A DNA stretch of 39,925 nt from Moritella sp. PE36 (GCF_000170855.1 NZ_ABCQ01000042.1:1-39925), one strand, 5' to 3'; positions 9,500 through 17,612 are shown, counted from the first letter of the stretch. Made by a program: numbers and translations. Notes: generated by a model from the sequence alone, not told the origin.

Positions 9500-10717
9500 A
9501 TGCAAGATACATTAACGGTAATTCTCGCAGGTGGCATGGGTGCACGCCTTGCCCCGCTCACTGATAACAGAGCAAAACCTGCGGTGCCTTTCGGTGGCAA
9601 ATATCGAATCATCGATTTTACCTTAACCAATTGCCTTCACTCTGGTCTAAGACGGATTCTGGTGCTTACCCAATATAAATCTCATTCATTGCAAAAACAT
9701 CTACGCGATGGTTGGTCTATCTTCAACCCTGAACTCGGTGAATACATTACCGTGGTCCCACCACAAATGCGTAAAGGAGATAAATGGTATAGTGGTACAG
9801 CAGATGCTATTTATCAAAACCTGTGGCTGTTATCACGTAGCGATGCTAAATATGTCGTGGTACTCTCAGGCGATCATATCTATCGAATGGATTATGCGCC
9901 CATGCTAGAACGCCATAAGGAAACAGGCGCAGACTTAAGCATAGCTTGCATGGAAGTACCTGTGGCAGAAGCGACAAATTTCGGGGTGATGGCAATCGAC
10001 GAAAACCAACGCATTGTCGAATTTACTGAAAAACCTGCACAGCCATCGACGCTGCCCAATGATCCAGAAAAGAGTTTAGCGTCAATGGGGATCTATATTT
10101 TCAGCACTGATGCGCTAGTCGATGCGTTAGAACAAGACGCTGACAATCCCGATTCTAACCATGATTTCGGTCAAGATATTATTCCAAAACTGATTGATAA
10201 AGAGAAAGCCTACGCACATCAATTTGGCGGTTCGACTGGACGTGTGACTGAGGATGATTACTGGCGTGATGTGGGTACTATCGACTCGTTATATCAAGCC
10301 AATATGGATTTGCTACAACCCGTTTCACCCATCGATTTATATCAACGCGACTGGGGAATTAGAACCTACGAACCACAACTGCCACCAGCAAGAACAACAT
10401 CATCAGATACCGGTAATGAAGGGATATTTATCAATTCGCTTATTTCTAACGGTGTACTTATTGCCGGGGGTTCAGTGCAGAACTCGGTCTTATCGTCGAA
10501 TGTAAAAATCAACGACGGCGCAACGGTTTCGGCCAGTATCCTGTTTGATGATGTTGAAGTCGGTGAGTACAGCCAGCTGCTGAATTGCATTATCGATAAA
10601 CATGTAAAAATCCCACCAAGAACCAAAATAGGGGTGAATAGAGCAGAAGACGCAGCGCGATTCACTATTTCAGATCGCGGTATTGTTGTCGTACCTGAAT
10701 CTTATAAATTCGAGTAA
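9500..10717 (+). CDS. glgC: Glucose-1-phosphate adenylyltransferase
   Basis: ADP-glucose pyrophosphorylase of 405 residues, making ADP-glucose from glucose-1-phosphate and ATP for glycogen synthesis. The N-terminal nucleotidyltransferase has [30 protein letters not shown] and the sugar-phosphate region [10 protein letters not shown]; the C-terminal part is a left-handed beta-helix with hexapeptide repeats (about residues 300-400). The start is preceded by AGGGA at 9483-9487, about 12 bases upstream. No glgA, glgB, glgP or glgX lies next to it within the window, so the rest of the pathway must be elsewhere. Confidence 0.96.
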   Translation: MQDTLTVILAGGMGARLAPLTDNRAKPAVPFGGKYRIIDFTLTNCLHSGLRRILVLTQYKSHSLQKHLRDGWSIFNPELGEYITVVPPQMRKGDKWYSGTADAIYQNLWLLSRSDAKYVVVLSGDHIYRMDYAPMLERHKETGADLSIACMEVPVAEATNFGVMAIDENQRIVEFTEKPAQPSTLPNDPEKSLASMGIYIFSTDALVDALEQDADNPDSNHDFGQDIIPKLIDKEKAYAHQFGGSTGRVTEDDYWRDVGTIDSLYQANMDLLQPVSPIDLYQRDWGIRTYEPQLPPARTTSSDTGNEGIFINSLISNGVLIAGGSVQNSVLSSNVKINDGATVSASILFDDVEVGEYSQLLNCIIDKHVKIPPRTKIGVNRAEDAARFTISDRGIVVVPESYKFE

Positions 10718-10721
10718 TCGT

Positions 10722-10777
10722 ATTACATAAGTAACAAGTGTTATTCCTATTGACCACAACACTTGTTCATATGTAAT
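10722..10777. other. Long two-part inverted repeat after glgC
   Basis: Two nested arms: attacata (10722-10729) with tatgtaat (10770-10777), and aacaagtgtt (10733-10742) with aacacttgtt (10758-10767), both perfect. There is no following T-run. It may stabilise the glgC mRNA 3' end or bind a protein. Confidence 0.5.
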
Positions 10778-10800
10778 CACCATTATTGTTCATCAAAACA

Positions 10801-10835
10801 TTAGCTATCGTTGATAAAAATGATAGCTAATTTTT
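10801..10835. terminator. Bidirectional terminator between glgC and etfA
   Basis: A perfect 9-bp stem ttagctatc (10801-10809) / gatagctaa (10822-10830) is followed on the + strand by TTTTT and on the - strand by TGTTTT. The right arm overlaps the etfA stop codon (10827-10829). It would end both convergent transcripts. Confidence 0.75.
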
Positions 10836-11822
10836 CACCTTCAAGGCAGCGGTTAACTCTGGCAGTACATCAAATAAGTCAGCAACTAAACCATAGTCTG
10901 CGACATCAAAAATGGGCGCATCGGCATCATTATTAATGGCGACAATTACCTTGCTACCTGTGATACCCGCTATGTGTTGGATCGCACCAGATATACCCAC
11001 GGCAATATACAGATCGGGTGCAATTATTTTACCTGTTTGCCCTATTTGTAAATCATTCGCCACAAACCCGGCATCGACCGCCGCACGACTCGCGCCTACC
11101 GCCGCATTAAGTTGATCTGCGAGAGTGTAAAGCAGCTCAAAGTTATCTGCGTTTTGCATGCCTCGTCCACCCGAAATAACAACCTTGGCAGTAGTTAATT
11201 CCGGTCGCGATGATTGCGTTAATTCCGCTTTAATAAATTCAGATTTTCCGCTATCCGCTTGCGCAGCTAATTCAACAACAGGTATTTGATTATCCTCACT
11301 TAACGGCGAGGCGCTAAACGCAATCGCTGCAAACGCGCTACTGCGCACAGTGATCACCTTGATTGCATCGCTCGATTGCACCGTCGCAATGGCTTTGCCC
11401 GCATAAATAGGTCGTTTAAAGGTATCGGCTGATTCGACACTGATAATATCGGAGATCTGCGCAACATCTAACAAGGCCGCCACTCTGGGCTGATAATCTT
11501 TACCTGTGGTTCCGGCAGACGTCAGTATATGGCTATATTGATACTGTGCTTGGTCTTGCTCTTGCACTAACGACACAATTAACGGCGCGATATTCTCAGC
11601 TAAGGGATATTGATGAATCTGATGATCGGCAACCAATATTTTACTCAAACCTGTTATGCCCTGTGCGATTTCAACCACAGGCTGACATTCATGGCCGATA
11701 ATAAGCAAGTGCAATTCCGTATCACTGGTATGCGCCGCTATCTCTGATGCCGCAGTCAATACACTTAACGTCGCAGGTTGAATGGAATGGTTATCATGCT
11801 CTGCTACTATCAGTATCGCCAT
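10827..11822 (-). CDS. etfA: Electron transfer flavoprotein alpha subunit
   Basis: A 331-residue ETF alpha chain carrying FAD; with EtfB it passes electrons from acyl-CoA dehydrogenases to ETF-quinone oxidoreductase. The FAD-binding C-terminal half is clear: VVISGGRGM, then [32 protein letters not shown], and the closing [11 protein letters not shown]. Its ATG follows the etfB stop with no gap (TAAATG), so the two chains are translationally coupled. It is slightly longer than the ~310-residue norm, with the extra in the middle. A likely partner is the isovaleryl-CoA dehydrogenase of the leucine pathway (gene not in the window); that link is inferred. Confidence 0.95.
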   Translation of the reverse strand: MAILIVAEHDNHSIQPATLSVLTAASEIAAHTSDTELHLLIIGHECQPVVEIAQGITGLSKILVADHQIHQYPLAENIAPLIVSLVQEQDQAQYQYSHILTSAGTTGKDYQPRVAALLDVAQISDIISVESADTFKRPIYAGKAIATVQSSDAIKVITVRSSAFAAIAFSASPLSEDNQIPVVELAAQADSGKSEFIKAELTQSSRPELTTAKVVISGGRGMQNADNFELLYTLADQLNAAVGASRAAVDAGFVANDLQIGQTGKIIAPDLYIAVGISGAIQHIAGITGSKVIVAINNDADAPIFDVADYGLVADLFDVLPELTAALKVKN

Positions 11823-12575
11823 TTAGATCACCTTCGCTTGCTGTTGTAGTTTATCTACTAGGTCAGCGACATCAGCCACTTTAACCCCAGCTTGCCGTAC
11901 TGGTGGCGATTCGACTTTAAGCGTAGTCAGCCGCGGGGATAAGCTAACCCCCAAAGAGTCAGGGGATACCATGGTGATGATTTTGCGTTTCGCTTTCATG
12001 ATATTAGGTAACGAAGCGTATCGGGGTGTGTTTAAGCGTAAATCGACAGTAATGACGGCAGGTAAATTCAAGGCTAATGTGACTAAACCACCGTCCACTT
12101 CACGAGTTACTTTGACTTTATTCGGGACGATAAAGACGATATCAGAAGCAAACGTTCCTTGTGGCATATTAGTGAGTGCCGCTAGCATTTGCCCTGTTTG
12201 ATTATTGTCGGTATCAATCGCTTGTTTCCCCAGTAGCACTAGATCAGGTAGTTGTTCTTGCACGACTTTATGCAGTAATTTAGCGACATCAAGGGATTGA
12301 ACTTCTTCATCTGTTCTAATCAGAATGGCGCGATCTGCGTCTAATGCTAGCCCTGCCCGTAATTGCACTTCCGCCTCTTTGGGACCAATGCAAACCAAGA
12401 CAACTTCGTCGGCCGAGCCCTGTTCTTTAAAACGCACAGCTTGTTCAATCGCGATCTCACAGAATGGATTGATCACCATTTTTACATTCGCGGTTTCAAT
12501 GCCTGTTTCATCCGTTTTAACCCTGACGTTGACCTTATGATCGACAACCCGCTTCACCGCGACCAATATCTTCAT
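11823..12575 (-). CDS. etfB: Electron transfer flavoprotein beta subunit
   Basis: 250 residues from ATG 12575, the normal ETF beta length. It binds AMP and docks on EtfA. The opening MKILVAVKRVVDHKVNVRV and the segment MVINPFCEIAIEQAVRFKEQG are typical, as is LLGKQAIDTDNNQTGQMLA. A longer frame back to 12614 exists, but ATG 12575 has GGAG at the right distance and matches the family. The first 18 codons (12522-12575) are repeated base for base at 13532-13585, upstream of the preceding gene. Its own original promoter was probably at the distant copy, so etfBA may now depend on transcription through the hydroxylase gene or on the 88-nt spacer. Confidence 0.95.
   Translation of the reverse strand: MKILVAVKRVVDHKVNVRVKTDETGIETANVKMVINPFCEIAIEQAVRFKEQGSADEVVLVCIGPKEAEVQLRAGLALDADRAILIRTDEEVQSLDVAKLLHKVVQEQLPDLVLLGKQAIDTDNNQTGQMLAALTNMPQGTFASDIVFIVPNKVKVTREVDGGLVTLALNLPAVITVDLRLNTPRYASLPNIMKAKRKIITMVSPDSLGVSLSPRLTTLKVESPPVRQAGVKVADVADLVDKLQQQAKVI
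12522..12575 (-). repeat. 54-bp direct repeat, copy in intact etfB
   Basis: Exactly the first 18 codons of etfB. It is identical at 54 of 54 positions to 13532-13585, 1,010 bp away in the same orientation. Identity stops at the start codon on one side and after codon 18 on the other. Confidence 0.95.
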
Positions 12576-12663
12576 GAGCACTCCATTAACGTGTTGTATA
12601 TTGGTGATTAACACCTTCGTCCATATCGTGAAGGATAGTGGCGTTCAGTCATACGGCAAATAT

Positions 12664-13512
12664 CTACTGCTGTGATTTTTTGGGCTCTACTGATGTTTTA
12701 CTGTGTTGATCCACTTTCTGATAATTACTGATGATGAATGGATAAGTAAGGTGATATAACAAAGACCGTTTACTTAACCCATCCACACCTAATGCAACAG
12801 TACACATACCAGGCATATAATAAGTACCAAACAAACGGTCGTAGAAAGAAAAGACGGTAGCAAAATTACTCTTATAAGCCCGAAGTACGTTCGCGTGATG
12901 CCACTTGTGCATCACAGGAGATACAAACCATTGACCAAAACGACCATAAGTCCAAGGTAGATCTGCATGGATGAAGTAACCGTAATAGTGACGAATTAAA
13001 TTAGTCGTTATAATCGCAAAAGGTGGAAAACCTATGATTAACAATAATGTACTGTCGATAATAAACGTTGTTAAACGATTAATTGGGTGAAAACGTTCCA
13101 AGGTTAACCAAGACATATTCACGTCACTATGATGTGTGGCATGTGATGGCCATAGCCAACGAATATGCTCAAATCTATGTCGCCAATATCCAACGAAATC
13201 CCCCCAAAATAGAGCAAGCACACCGCATAGAAATGGATTCAGCTCACTCATATCAAATAACACCCAAAGATGATTAGAGATATAAGGTGAAAGCCATATA
13301 ATAATGGGGATTACGATCACGGCATTGACGTTCATCATTAAAAAATTAAATACACTTTCAGAAAAAGTCTCTGACGAATTTTGAAGAACGCGTTTACGTT
13401 TAACTAACAACGCAAGTGTCGTAAATACCAGCAGCGGTATAAGCAGTCCAGTCCAACTTTTATATAACAATGAAATAACCAACAGGTATACAGAGTTCCA
13501 CCATTCAAGCAT
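12664..13512 (-). CDS. Sterol desaturase / fatty acid hydroxylase family membrane protein
   Basis: A 282-residue di-iron membrane oxygenase of the FA_hydroxylase superfamily. Three histidine clusters are visible: HRFEH, HATHH and HKWHH, set among hydrophobic segments (about four). These ligate two irons at the cytoplasmic membrane face. Substrate is unknown; bacterial members act on fatty acids, carotenoids or sterol-like lipids. ATG 13512 is preferred to 13557 because GGGAG lies just upstream and the 15 extra codons would lie in the repeated etfB bases. The gene sits between two copies of the etfB 5' end, and its start overlaps the stop of the truncated etfB reading frame. Confidence 0.85.
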   Translation of the reverse strand: MLEWWNSVYLLVISLLYKSWTGLLIPLLVFTTLALLVKRKRVLQNSSETFSESVFNFLMMNVNAVIVIPIIIWLSPYISNHLWVLFDMSELNPFLCGVLALFWGDFVGYWRHRFEHIRWLWPSHATHHSDVNMSWLTLERFHPINRLTTFIIDSTLLLIIGFPPFAIITTNLIRHYYGYFIHADLPWTYGRFGQWFVSPVMHKWHHANVLRAYKSNFATVFSFYDRLFGTYYMPGMCTVALGVDGLSKRSLLYHLTYPFIISNYQKVDQHSKTSVEPKKSQQ

Positions 13513-13585
13513 CACCAGCTCCCACTTCAAACCTGACGTTGACCTTATGATCGACAACCCGCTTCACCGCGACCAATATCTTCAT
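13506..13585 (-). pseudogene. Truncated etfB start (18 codons) fused to a short out-of-family tail
   Basis: From ATG 13585 the frame gives the 18 etfB codons, then eight unrelated codons (FEVGAGDA) and a stop at 13506-13508. The stop lies inside the first codons of the hydroxylase gene (start 13512). GGGGAAG lies just upstream of this ATG. So it has everything needed to be translated as a 26-residue leader peptide, coupled to the hydroxylase. It is probably the original etfB start left behind by the insertion or duplication. Confidence 0.75.
13532..13585 (-). repeat. 54-bp direct repeat, upstream copy of the etfB 5' end
   Basis: Partner of 12522-12575, same orientation, no mismatches. Recombination between the two copies would remove 1,010 bp, including the hydroxylase gene, and rejoin etfB to the promoter region at 13586 onward. 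Confidence 0.95.
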
Positions 13586-13717
13586 AACTTCCCCACGACG
13601 TACTAGTGTTTATTGAATCAGCCTATTTGTGTTTAATAAATCAAACAATTATGCATTAAGAATAGTGGTGTTATGGGGTATGGCAACTTACTAGCTCACT
13701 GCTTAAGCATCAAAGAT

Positions 13718-14195
13718 TAAAGCACAGCAAGGGTTTAAATCATCGGTTATAATCTGTAAAGTACGCAGCATATTATAACGAGTGACTTTGCTCCCTGTGA
13801 GCAGCTAGAAATAAGAGTATTAAACTATGAATAACGAACTTGATATCATTGATAATTTAGCAGAACTAAAACGCTTTTTATTAAGCGTTGAACTGGGTGG
13901 TTTAGGCCTGCAAGGTGTTGCTGGCATAGGCATGGCAACAAATAACAAAGATGGCCGCCACTTTATCGCCGTATTTGATGATAACCAAAAACTACTGTTA
14001 TCGCGTTATGTGACTGACGACGTTTATGAAAACGGCAAAGAAATGGTTCGTCACGGTGTGCAAACGCAACACTAATATCTTGCCATTCAAAGCATAGCGA
14101 TTTATTACCGCACAGATCGAAGCGGGGTTGGGACGGATAGTTTAGACCCTGCTATTCTTTCTCTCATGCATGTATAAAGCCGATGAGCTCACTAC
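13718..14195. repeat. Flanking duplication, left copy (small gene locus)
   Basis: Leader, small gene, downstream in-frame segment and the first 13 bases of a LysR start (atgagctcactac, 14183-14195) match 18243-18503 in the same order. The leader match (e.g. atattataacgagtgacttt) is strong, the rest is diverged, and the right copy lacks ~225 bp of the small gene. Distance between the small-gene start codons is 4,526 bp. Confidence 0.8.
13827..14075 (+). CDS. Hypothetical small protein, 82 residues
   Basis: Not recognised. Opens MNNELDIIDNLAELKRFLLSVELGG, with a glycine-rich middle (GLGLQGVAGIG) and a charged C-terminal half; no signal peptide or membrane helix is obvious. The ATG has a weak RBS (TAAGAG at 13813-13818). 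A diverged, internally deleted copy of the start lies at 18353. Past its TAA stop, the same frame stays open for 33 codons (14076-14174) and that stretch is also conserved in the second copy, so the ancestral protein may have been ~116 residues long. The function is unknown. Confidence 0.6.
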   Translation: MNNELDIIDNLAELKRFLLSVELGGLGLQGVAGIGMATNNKDGRHFIAVFDDNQKLLLSRYVTDDVYENGKEMVRHGVQTQH

Positions 14196-14304
14196 CGTAC
14201 ACAATACCAACCACCTGACCTAGCATTTCGGTTATCAAGTGAATGACTCCTGCGAACGTTTAAACGTGACTATACGCTAATGATTCCGACTATAATTAAG
14301 TGGT
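14076..14304. other. Gap: in-frame tail of the small gene, LysR start remnant, palindrome
   Basis: 14076-14174 is an open frame in phase with the small gene before it (YYRTDRSGVGTDSLDP near its middle) and is conserved at 18398-18466. 14183-14195 matches the first 13 bases of the LysR gene at 18491. A perfect 12-bp palindrome acgtttaaacgt lies at 14256-14267. No complete gene was found. Confidence 0.5.
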
Positions 14305-15240
14305 TCAACAAGCTAATTCATTTAACGCAACTTTCATATATCGCTGAATATGTTCTTTCAAACACTTTGCTTTCGCACTTAATAACTTACCTGAGGGCCA
14401 AATCAAAAAAATATCTCTAGCAGGACCTTGCCAATCAGGTAATGGCATGAATAGTTGTTCACAGTGTAAATATTCAAGTACTTCACTTGGTGGCAATAAT
14501 GCAATGCCATGGCCATCTTTAGCAAACTTACTTGCAATACTAATATCGTTTACTTTTAAAGAGGACTCAGGGTTAATTGTTTGTTTTAACTTGGATTTTG
14601 AGTGTTGGAATTTCCAAGTCGGCATATGAGAAACGGTTATACACTTATGATGTTTTAAATCCTCTAAACTATTTAATGGCGCTGACTTTGCTAAATATTT
14701 ATGGGATGCGACTAATACACTAGGAATAGAGCCCACTTTAATTTGATACAAACTCGAATCTCTCTGGGGGCCGATCCTTAAGGCTATATCTGCATGCTCC
14801 TCCACCATATCTTTGTTATCGTTATTTAATTTTAAATTCAGCTGAATCTCAGGATGATCACCAATAAATTGTGACCACATTGGCTGAAGATAGCCGATAG
14901 AGATATTGGTGGGCGCCAATACGGTCAAGCTGCCTTCTAACGAATTGGCCTCAGAACTTAGTTCCTTCGATATCGATTCAAAACGCTCGACTAAATCAGT
15001 AAAGGATTCAAAATAAACCTGCCCTTCTGTCGTTAACCTAAACTGCCTCGCTGAACGGTGAATTAGCTTGCACCCTACTTTTTCCTCTAATTTTTTTAAA
15101 CGACGTGTCACAGTCGCCGCAGGAATTTTCAGTTTTTTAGCAGCGCCTGCCAACCCCTGAGATTTCACTATATGGATGAATAATACGATATCGTCAATCA
15201 TGATCTCATTAATGGAATTATTAATTGTGTTATTAACCAT
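14305..15240 (-). CDS. LysR-family transcriptional regulator
   Basis: 311 residues with an N-terminal winged HTH (LAGAAKKLKIPAATVTRRLKKLEEKVGCKLIHRS) and a C-terminal effector-binding domain. ATG 15240 has no evident RBS; the internal ATG at 15201 begins MIDDIVLFIHIVKSQG, the usual LysR opening, and may be the true start. It is divergent from the ABM monooxygenase gene with a 64-bp gap, the classic layout for a regulator and its target. The HTH resembles the CrgA/DsdC-like group with TVTRRL, common near oxidoreductase and quinone-related genes. The effector is unknown. Confidence 0.88.
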   Translation of the reverse strand: MVNNTINNSINEIMIDDIVLFIHIVKSQGLAGAAKKLKIPAATVTRRLKKLEEKVGCKLIHRSARQFRLTTEGQVYFESFTDLVERFESISKELSSEANSLEGSLTVLAPTNISIGYLQPMWSQFIGDHPEIQLNLKLNNDNKDMVEEHADIALRIGPQRDSSLYQIKVGSIPSVLVASHKYLAKSAPLNSLEDLKHHKCITVSHMPTWKFQHSKSKLKQTINPESSLKVNDISIASKFAKDGHGIALLPPSEVLEYLHCEQLFMPLPDWQGPARDIFLIWPSGKLLSAKAKCLKEHIQRYMKVALNELAC

Positions 15241-15304
15241 ATAAAAAAATCATAAAATTATCTATTCTTTTCTGGTATTCAATATCACTCTAATAAGGAT
15301 CATC

Positions 15305-15589
15305 ATGACTATTTTATTCATTAATGCAGGATTGAAATTAACTAACAACTCTGACCGTTCATATACGATTGAACAATTACACAAGTTAGTGACAGAAACG
15401 GTTAAAGAAAAAGGATGTCAGCATTTTCAAATACTTGCGAACAAAGAAAATCCAAATAATTTCACGCTATGGGAACGTTGGGATAACGAAGATTACTTAA
15501 AATCCCACTTTGAAAAACCTCATACCAAGGCGTATTTAGCTAAGAAACTAACCGAGATCATGTACATCGAAAAACTAGAGGCTATGTAA
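15305..15589 (+). CDS. Antibiotic biosynthesis monooxygenase (ABM) domain protein, putative quinol monooxygenase
   Basis: A 94-residue single-domain ferredoxin-like protein of the ABM/YgiN kind: LHKLVTETVKEKGCQHFQILANKE, then FTLWERWDNEDYLKSHFEKPHTKAYLAK, where the W-E-x-W and H-x(4)-H spacing is typical. Such proteins oxidise quinols or act as dimeric cofactor-free monooxygenases. AAGGA lies six bases upstream of the ATG. The next gene (DUF2798) follows after 8 bases, so they form an operon controlled most likely by the divergent LysR. The substrate is not known. Confidence 0.82.
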   Translation: MTILFINAGLKLTNNSDRSYTIEQLHKLVTETVKEKGCQHFQILANKENPNNFTLWERWDNEDYLKSHFEKPHTKAYLAKKLTEIMYIEKLEAM

Positions 15590-15597
15590 GGATAAAT

Positions 15598-15816
15598 ATG
15601 GCAAAGAGAATTGTTTTCGGTATTCTGATGTCTTTGATGCTATCTAGTTTAATGACATTTTGGGTAACATGGGTAAATCTAGGTTTTGGTGTCAACTTTC
15701 TTCATAGCTGGGGAAAGTCCTTTATGTTAGCTTGGCCAGTTGCAGCGTTACTTTCTATCACTTTCGCTCCATTGGTTCATTCGTTTACATCCTCATTATT
15801 TGATAATAAACATTAA
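15598..15816 (+). CDS. DUF2798 family small membrane protein
   Basis: 72 residues with two hydrophobic helices: MAKRIVFGILMSLMLSSLMTFWVTW and SFMLAWPVAALLSITFAPLV. It opens with the family's MAKR/K-FG-LMS pattern and carries the W-P-VA-LL motif in helix two. The function of the family is unknown. TAAGGATAAAT precedes the start, and the gene follows the ABM gene by 8 bases. A short inverted repeat, ccctaat/attaggg (15836-15856), follows and may end the transcript. Confidence 0.8.
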   Translation: MAKRIVFGILMSLMLSSLMTFWVTWVNLGFGVNFLHSWGKSFMLAWPVAALLSITFAPLVHSFTSSLFDNKH

Positions 15817-15835
15817 TTTTTATAGGTAAACGATG

Positions 15836-15860
15836 CCCTAATTTAATGGATTAGGGTATT
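15836..15860 (+). terminator. Possible weak terminator after the DUF2798 gene
   Basis: 7-bp stem ccctaat (15836-15842) / attaggg (15850-15856), 7-nt loop, followed only by tatt. The short stem and missing U-run make it weak. Confidence 0.35.
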
Positions 15861-16000
15861 AAACTTGAACAGAATGGTAGCTGATTTGGACTATAACGAC
15901 TTTGTACGTTCTATGGTTTACAACGATGGTAAAGGCCTGGAACCAGCGAGGTCGAAGTAACGTTACCTCTCCCCCGTTAACGCCTGATTGAATACCTTGG

Positions 16001-16441
16001 TTATTTGATCTGTGCAATATAGCCAGGTAAGCGCTCTTTATTCATCATGATTTTTGTTGATAACTGAGCTACTGCGGTATTCGTTTGTTCGATATTAACA
16101 GCAGAACCGACTTGAATAACCCCAACCATCCCAAGAGCCAAATGAGGAGTACAATTATAAATATAAACACCTTCATTTTTAAAATTAACGGTTTCTGTTT
16201 TACCCATTGGCGTATTAAACTTTTCAGCTCCTGTTGGAACGGAATAAGCACTCGCATTATGACTCGCATCCGAAGGCACAAATTTAACGCTGTCGCCTGA
16301 AGCGATTTTAAGATAGCCAGGTTCCATTACCATCATGCCATTAGCTGATGACGTTAGCAGTTTTACAGTATGCTCAGCGGCTTGCAATGCGGTACTACAT
16401 GCCATTAATGCTACTACAGCAAGGATTTTTCGGTTAATCAT
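16001..16441 (-). CDS. Pseudoazurin-type blue copper protein, secreted
   Basis: A 146-residue cupredoxin with a signal peptide (positive start, hydrophobic core, cleavage after ALQA near residue 21). The type-1 copper ligands are all present: His61 in DASHNAS, then Cys97, His100 and Met105 in YNCTPHLALGMVG. A C-terminal helical tail follows, as in pseudoazurins. Such proteins carry single electrons in the periplasm, classically to copper nitrite reductase, though no nir or nos gene is nearby. A GGAG lies about ten bases before the ATG. A strong Fur-box-like sequence sits 95 bp upstream, hinting at iron or copper control. Confidence 0.9.
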   Translation of the reverse strand: MINRKILAVVALMACSTALQAAEHTVKLLTSSANGMMVMEPGYLKIASGDSVKFVPSDASHNASAYSVPTGAEKFNTPMGKTETVNFKNEGVYIYNCTPHLALGMVGVIQVGSAVNIEQTNTAVAQLSTKIMMNKERLPGYIAQIK

Positions 16442-16535
16442 ATTAAAGAAACTCCAGTCATTAAATGTGATGAAAGATTAAAATATAGATATAAAAGCGC
16501 TTAAACATAGTTAAGGCTAATACGACCAACTCATT

Positions 16536-16554
16536 ACGAATGATAATCATTATC
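16536..16554. promoter_or_regulatory. Fur-box-like operator
   Basis: Matches the 19-bp consensus GATAATGATAATCATTATC at 16 of 19 positions; the last 16 bases are a perfect match. It lies between the divergent pseudoazurin and AraC genes (95 bp from the first, 175 bp from the second), so it could control either or both. Confidence 0.7.
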
Positions 16555-16728
16555 AACTCAAAAGTAAAATACTGTATTGACGAATATGGAATTCCAATTA
16601 CTCTAACGTTATACATAATATATACAAATGGGGGAATGCTTATACTTTATCATCGCGTGATTGACTGCTAGGATAAGTTCGTTGATAACATGTGGGTTTA
16701 GTATTTGTTAAAAGCAAAGGAGCTGTAT

Positions 16729-17532
16729 TTGGAAAAATCAAAATTATGGATAAACCAGGCGTTACCCGGAGTAGAATTACTTTCAGCGAGTTATACCAAG
16801 TTTGAATTTTCAAAACATTGGCATGATGAATTAGCGATCGGCATTATCGAAGATGGAGCAGAAGGAGTATTTTATAAAGGTAATAACTTGTTGGTGCCAA
16901 AGCAGCATATCATCGCGATTAATCCCTCTGAAATTCATACTGGTTTTGCAGGTGCCCCCAAAGGCTGGCAATATCGTATGTTCTACTTTGACTTACCCAC
17001 ATTATACAAACAATTTAAAAATACTGACTTTCCAATAGATCCTATTATTGATAAACCTGTTATTGATGACCCTCGTTTATTTGATGAGCTTTTGCAATTG
17101 CACCAGTCGTTAGAATTATCGAGTTTCGATTTAACAAAAGAATCTTTATTAGCAACGACTTTAGAAAAACTTTTCACTACGTATGGCTCTGCAAAACCAA
17201 TTGATAATACAAAAAAACTTGATATAAAAAGTGCCTACCTAGCCAGAGATTTCATTCATGATAACTGGGACAGAAATCCATCATTACTTGAGCTTGAGAG
17301 TATATCAGGTTGCACTAAATTCCAGCTGATTAGAAGCTTTAAAACCTTGTTTGGCATTACACCCCATCAGTTTTTATTGTTATTAAAAGCAAAAAAATCC
17401 AAACAATGCCTAACCAAAGGCATGAGTTGCGTTGACACATCTCTGGCCTGTGGATTTTATGATCAAAGCCATTTTAACCGAAACTTTAAACGTGCTTTTG
17501 GCGTGTCACCATCAAACTATATATGCCTATAA
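16729..17532 (+). CDS. AraC-family transcriptional regulator
   Basis: 267 residues from TTG 16729, chosen because AAGGAG (16717-16722) is six bases upstream; an in-frame TTG at 16705 lacks an RBS. The N-terminal AraC-type cupin has HWHDELAIGIIEDGAEGVFYKG and IAINPSEIHTG; the C-terminal double HTH ends in DQSHFNRNFKRAFGVSPSNY. It sits 80 bp upstream of a LysE-type exporter in the same direction, a common arrangement in which an AraC regulator senses a small ligand and switches the exporter. The Fur-like box upstream may add iron control. The TTG start suggests low expression. Confidence 0.88.
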   Translation: MEKSKLWINQALPGVELLSASYTKFEFSKHWHDELAIGIIEDGAEGVFYKGNNLLVPKQHIIAINPSEIHTGFAGAPKGWQYRMFYFDLPTLYKQFKNTDFPIDPIIDKPVIDDPRLFDELLQLHQSLELSSFDLTKESLLATTLEKLFTTYGSAKPIDNTKKLDIKSAYLARDFIHDNWDRNPSLLELESISGCTKFQLIRSFKTLFGITPHQFLLLLKAKKSKQCLTKGMSCVDTSLACGFYDQSHFNRNFKRAFGVSPSNYICL

Positions 17533-17612
17533 TATTTAAGTGTCAATTTCGTACAAGATAACCTTTTATGGTTCGTTTAACCTGAACAATTATAATTATC
17601 GAGGTTAAGAAT

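Noticed and set aside
12664-13585. Insertion sequence or transposon in front of etfB
   Set aside because: The only gene between the repeats is the membrane hydroxylase. There is no transposase and no terminal inverted repeat; the direct repeat is coding sequence of etfB and far longer than a target-site duplication.
15874-15960. 28-codon frame between DUF2798 and pseudoazurin (opens MVADLDYNDF)
   Set aside because: Too short, no RBS, no second copy for comparison. It may be a gene fragment but cannot be supported.
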